Shown here piece after piece: positions 6,657 through 8,328 of a stretch of 8,328 nt of DNA. The position numbers and the translations under genes were made by a program. Below the pieces are notes generated by a model. The model was given only the letters and a program-made list of their open reading frames with translations. It was not told the origin of the DNA and did not search any database. The DNA is from Alistipes sp. (GTDB taxonomy: Bacteria; Bacteroidota; Bacteroidia; Bacteroidales; Rikenellaceae): contig JAQUZZ010000046.1 of NCBI GenBank assembly GCA_028691095.1, positions 1-8,328 of the forward strand, written 5' to 3'. How positions within the stretch are numbered: position 1 is the first letter of the stretch; each line of letters starts with the position of its first letter.

Positions 6657-7511
6657 ATGATCCGACCGATGATTTTACGCCGTATGCTGCGGCAGGCCTG
6701 CCTCTGGCTGGGCATAGGAGTGTTGGGGTGTGCTTCGGGATGTAGCGGCACGCAGGCCCCGAAGCAGGAGCTGAAACTCTGTATGCAATCTTATACGTTT
6801 CACAAGTTCACCTTGGAAGAGGCGTTGGACAAAACCGCACAATTAGGGCTGACGGCCATCGAGGTCTTCCCAGGTCATCGACTGAGTGAACGTTTCGGCG
6901 ACCAGACCTTTGGCCCTTCGATGGATTCGGCAACCCGCGTGGCAGTGCTTCAGATGGCCGCCGAACGGGGGATCCGGATTGTAGCCACCGGGGTGTGTGT
7001 ACCCGACAGTGCACCACAATGGCCGGCCTACTTCGATTTTGCCCGCGATATGGGTATCGAGGTGCTGACGTGCGAACCCGCTTTGGGGGATTGGGATGCG
7101 GTGGAGCAGTTGAGTCGGCAGACCGGCATCAAGGTGGCGGTGCACAATCATCCGCAACCCTCACACTACTGGCATCCGGATAGCCTGATGGCTCAGATTG
7201 CCGGACGAGACTCGGCACGCATCGGGTCGTGTGCCGATATAGGACACTGGAAACGCGAGGGGGTAGATCCGCTCACCGCACTGCAAACTTTGGACGGCAG
7301 GGTGCGCATGGCTCACTTCAAAGACATCGCTTCGGCCGAGAACGGCGCGCACGACTTGATTTGGGGAACGGGGGTATTGGATCTTCCGGCCATCGTCAAC
7401 GAACTGCGCCGCCAGCACTTCGACGGCTACCTCTCCATCGAGTATGAATACAACTGGGAGAATTCGGTTCCCGACATTCAACAGAGCATTGCCTATTTCC
7501 AAACCTTATAG
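6657..7511 (+). CDS. Predicted lipoprotein sugar phosphate isomerase/epimerase-like TIM-barrel protein
   Basis: The 284-residue product has a lipoprotein signal: basic start (Arg3, Arg8, Arg9, Arg12), a hydrophobic run, then two candidate lipidated cysteines, Cys25 (VLGC) and Cys29 (ASGC). The mature part from about residue 38 resembles the xylose isomerase-like/AP endonuclease 2 TIM barrel (sugar phosphate isomerase/epimerase family). Visible blocks are LCMQSYTFHKFTLEEAL (41-57), LGLTAIEVFPG (63-73), EVLTCEP (135-141), VAVHNHPQP (160-168), GSCADIGHW (190-198), VRMAHFKDI (216-224) and LSIEYEYNWE (259-268). Glu140, Asp194, His220 and Glu262 are good candidates for the divalent metal site, with His163 or His165 nearby. 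Export suggests a substrate in the periplasm, so a free sugar, oxidised sugar or glycoside is likelier than a sugar phosphate. Related exported barrels act in 3-keto-glycoside breakdown in gut Bacteroides, but no partner oxidoreductase or DUF1080 gene is in this window, so the substrate is unknown. pssA follows 39 bases downstream. Confidence 0.85.
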   Translation: MIRPMILRRMLRQACLWLGIGVLGCASGCSGTQAPKQELKLCMQSYTFHKFTLEEALDKTAQLGLTAIEVFPGHRLSERFGDQTFGPSMDSATRVAVLQMAAERGIRIVATGVCVPDSAPQWPAYFDFARDMGIEVLTCEPALGDWDAVEQLSRQTGIKVAVHNHPQPSHYWHPDSLMAQIAGRDSARIGSCADIGHWKREGVDPLTALQTLDGRVRMAHFKDIASAENGAHDLIWGTGVLDLPAIVNELRRQHFDGYLSIEYEYNWENSVPDIQQSIAYFQTL

Positions 7512-7550
7512 CCGTGCATACCCGGTGCGGTGTGCTTAAAAAAACAAAGA

Positions 7551-8246
7551 ATGAAAATAAAAATGTTTACGATTCCCAATATGCTGACCCTCTGCAATCT
7601 CTTGTCGGGGTGTGCAGCGGTGGTCAGTGCGTTGTGGCTGCACAATTTGGGATGGGCCTTTGCGTGGGTGGTATTGGCTGCGGTGTTCGACTTTTTCGAC
7701 GGGTTCGTTGCACGGTTGTTGCATAGCTCGTCGGTGATCGGCAAAGAGCTCGACTCCTTGGCCGATATGGTGAGTTTCGGCGTGGCGCCCTCAGCCGTGT
7801 TGTTCAACCTCTATGTGTTGGCGGGTGGCTCCCCGATGTGGGGCTTTGGCGTCTTTGTGGTGGCAGCCTTCTCGGCACTGCGCTTGGCGAAGTTCAACAT
7901 CGACGAGAACCAGACGAAACAATTTATCGGATTGCCCACACCCGCTTGCGCGCTCTTTTTCGTCTCCTCGGGTTACTGGGTGGAGTTGCAGGATGTGATG
8001 TTGCCACCGGCTCTGTTTCTGTGCGTGGCCGTGGTTTTCGCGTTGTTGCTCATTGCCCCCCTGCCGATGTTTGCCCTGAAGTTTTCGCACTACCGTTTTC
8101 AGGGGAATGAGGTGCGTTATCTCTTTTTGTTGCTGTCGCTCGGATTGCTCATCGTATGGCATCTTGCAGCCTTGCCGTGGATTATTGTGCTCTATATCTT
8201 GATCTCAGGGGCGCTCTATCTACGGGAGGTAAGGGGAAGAAAATAA
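7551..8246 (+). CDS. pssA: CDP-diacylglycerol--serine O-phosphatidyltransferase (phosphatidylserine synthase)
   Basis: PssA makes phosphatidylserine and CMP from CDP-diacylglycerol and serine in the inner membrane. Phosphatidylserine is then decarboxylated to phosphatidylethanolamine. The 231-residue product carries a complete CDP-alcohol phosphatidyltransferase motif D-x2-D-G-x2-A-R-x8-G-x3-D-x3-D, with Asp47, Asp50, Gly51, Ala54, Arg55, Gly64, Asp68 and Asp72. The N-terminal TIPNMLTLCNLLSGCAA (7-23) and SALRLAKFNIDENQTKQFIG (108-127) are typical of the class II (Bacillus-type) PssA. About six to eight hydrophobic segments fill the rest, including about 13-30, 34-46, 76-92, 97-112, 131-144, 152-175 and 189-221. 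The ATG at 7551 follows an A-rich leader (TTAAAAAAACAAAGA). A GTG at 7530 and an ATG at 7563 in the same frame are alternatives. It probably shares a transcript with the isomerase gene upstream. A phosphatidylserine decarboxylase gene is not in the window. Confidence 0.96.
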   Translation: MKIKMFTIPNMLTLCNLLSGCAAVVSALWLHNLGWAFAWVVLAAVFDFFDGFVARLLHSSSVIGKELDSLADMVSFGVAPSAVLFNLYVLAGGSPMWGFGVFVVAAFSALRLAKFNIDENQTKQFIGLPTPACALFFVSSGYWVELQDVMLPPALFLCVAVVFALLLIAPLPMFALKFSHYRFQGNEVRYLFLLLSLGLLIVWHLAALPWIIVLYILISGALYLREVRGRK

Positions 8247-8286
8247 CGCACTCCCAACTGCCCCATACCCTTCGGGAAGGAGCGGG

Positions 8287-8328
8287 TCAGTGGAATTTCA
8301 CGCATTGCAATCCCGAACCTCCCATGAA
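8287..8328 (-). CDS. Possible C-terminal end of a gene entering from the right edge
   Basis: On the minus strand an open frame comes in from the edge and ends at TGA (8289-8287), reading FMGGSGLQCVKFH. Only 13 codons are visible, so this is tentative. The convergent layout with pssA, whose stop is 40 bases away, fits a real gene end. A glycine-rich turn followed by Cys near the very C-terminus recalls the catalytic-Cys tail of guanidino-group-modifying enzymes (agmatine deiminase, succinylarginine dihydrolase, amidinotransferases; GGG-x-x-C type). That resemblance rests on a handful of residues and is a guess. Confidence 0.35.
   Translation of the reverse strand, partial: FMGGSGLQCVKFH

Noticed and set aside
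7530..7550. GTG start for pssA at 7530
   Set aside because: The ATG at 7551 follows an A-rich leader typical of this phylum and gives a more usual N-terminus, so the GTG adds only a seven-residue tail.
8247..8286. Possible terminator hairpin after pssA (CCTT-CGGG-AAGG)
   Set aside because: The stem is only four base pairs with no T-run, and outer pairing needs large bulges. It is too weak to list as a feature.
1..8328. Search for CRISPR arrays, insertion sequences, direct repeats, tRNA genes, toxin-antitoxin or defence genes
   Set aside because: No repeated units, transposase motifs, cloverleaf-like sequences or defence-type domains were seen. Every long stretch is accounted for by housekeeping genes.

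Overview
This window looks like an ordinary chromosomal housekeeping region from a Bacteroidota bacterium, most likely order Bacteroidales. The reasons are the protein types (a Bacteroidetes-style TamB/AsmA-like protein divergent from tsaD, a single-domain mannose-1-phosphate guanylyltransferase, a lipoprotein sugar isomerase), A-rich leaders without Shine-Dalgarno sequences, and TAnnTTTG-type -7 boxes. Genus cannot be fixed from the sequence. Codon use and base composition look even throughout, and I see no mobile element, CRISPR array, tRNA, rRNA or prophage.

Layout, left to right. (1) Bases 1-2676, minus strand: the N-terminal 892 codons of a large envelope protein of the TamB/AsmA-like group, open through the left edge. 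(2) 2677-2797: a short divergent spacer; the best promoter for the next gene lies inside the start of the TamB-like gene. (3) 2798-3820, plus: tsaD, the tRNA t6A37 threonylcarbamoyltransferase. (4) 3843-3877: a perfect 16-bp hairpin between convergent tsaD and murF. (5) 3881-5164, minus: murF, the last cytoplasmic ligase of UDP-MurNAc-pentapeptide synthesis. (6) 5247-6335, minus: manC-type GDP-mannose pyrophosphorylase, upstream of murF on the same strand. (7) 6336-6656: a divergent intergenic region with short inverted repeats. (8) 6657-7511, plus: a lipoprotein TIM-barrel sugar isomerase/epimerase. (9) 7551-8246, plus: pssA, phosphatidylserine synthase, 39 bases downstream and probably co-transcribed. 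(10) 8287-8328, minus: possibly the last 13 codons of another gene entering from the right.

Together the genes serve envelope building (MurF for peptidoglycan, ManC for GDP-sugar precursors of surface glycans, PssA for phospholipid, the TamB-like protein for the outer membrane), plus universal tRNA modification by TsaD. The exported isomerase is the only accessory-looking, functionally unassigned gene. I found no convincing previously undescribed system. The items worth a second look are small: regulatory architecture, the isomerase-pssA pairing, and the fragment at the right edge.
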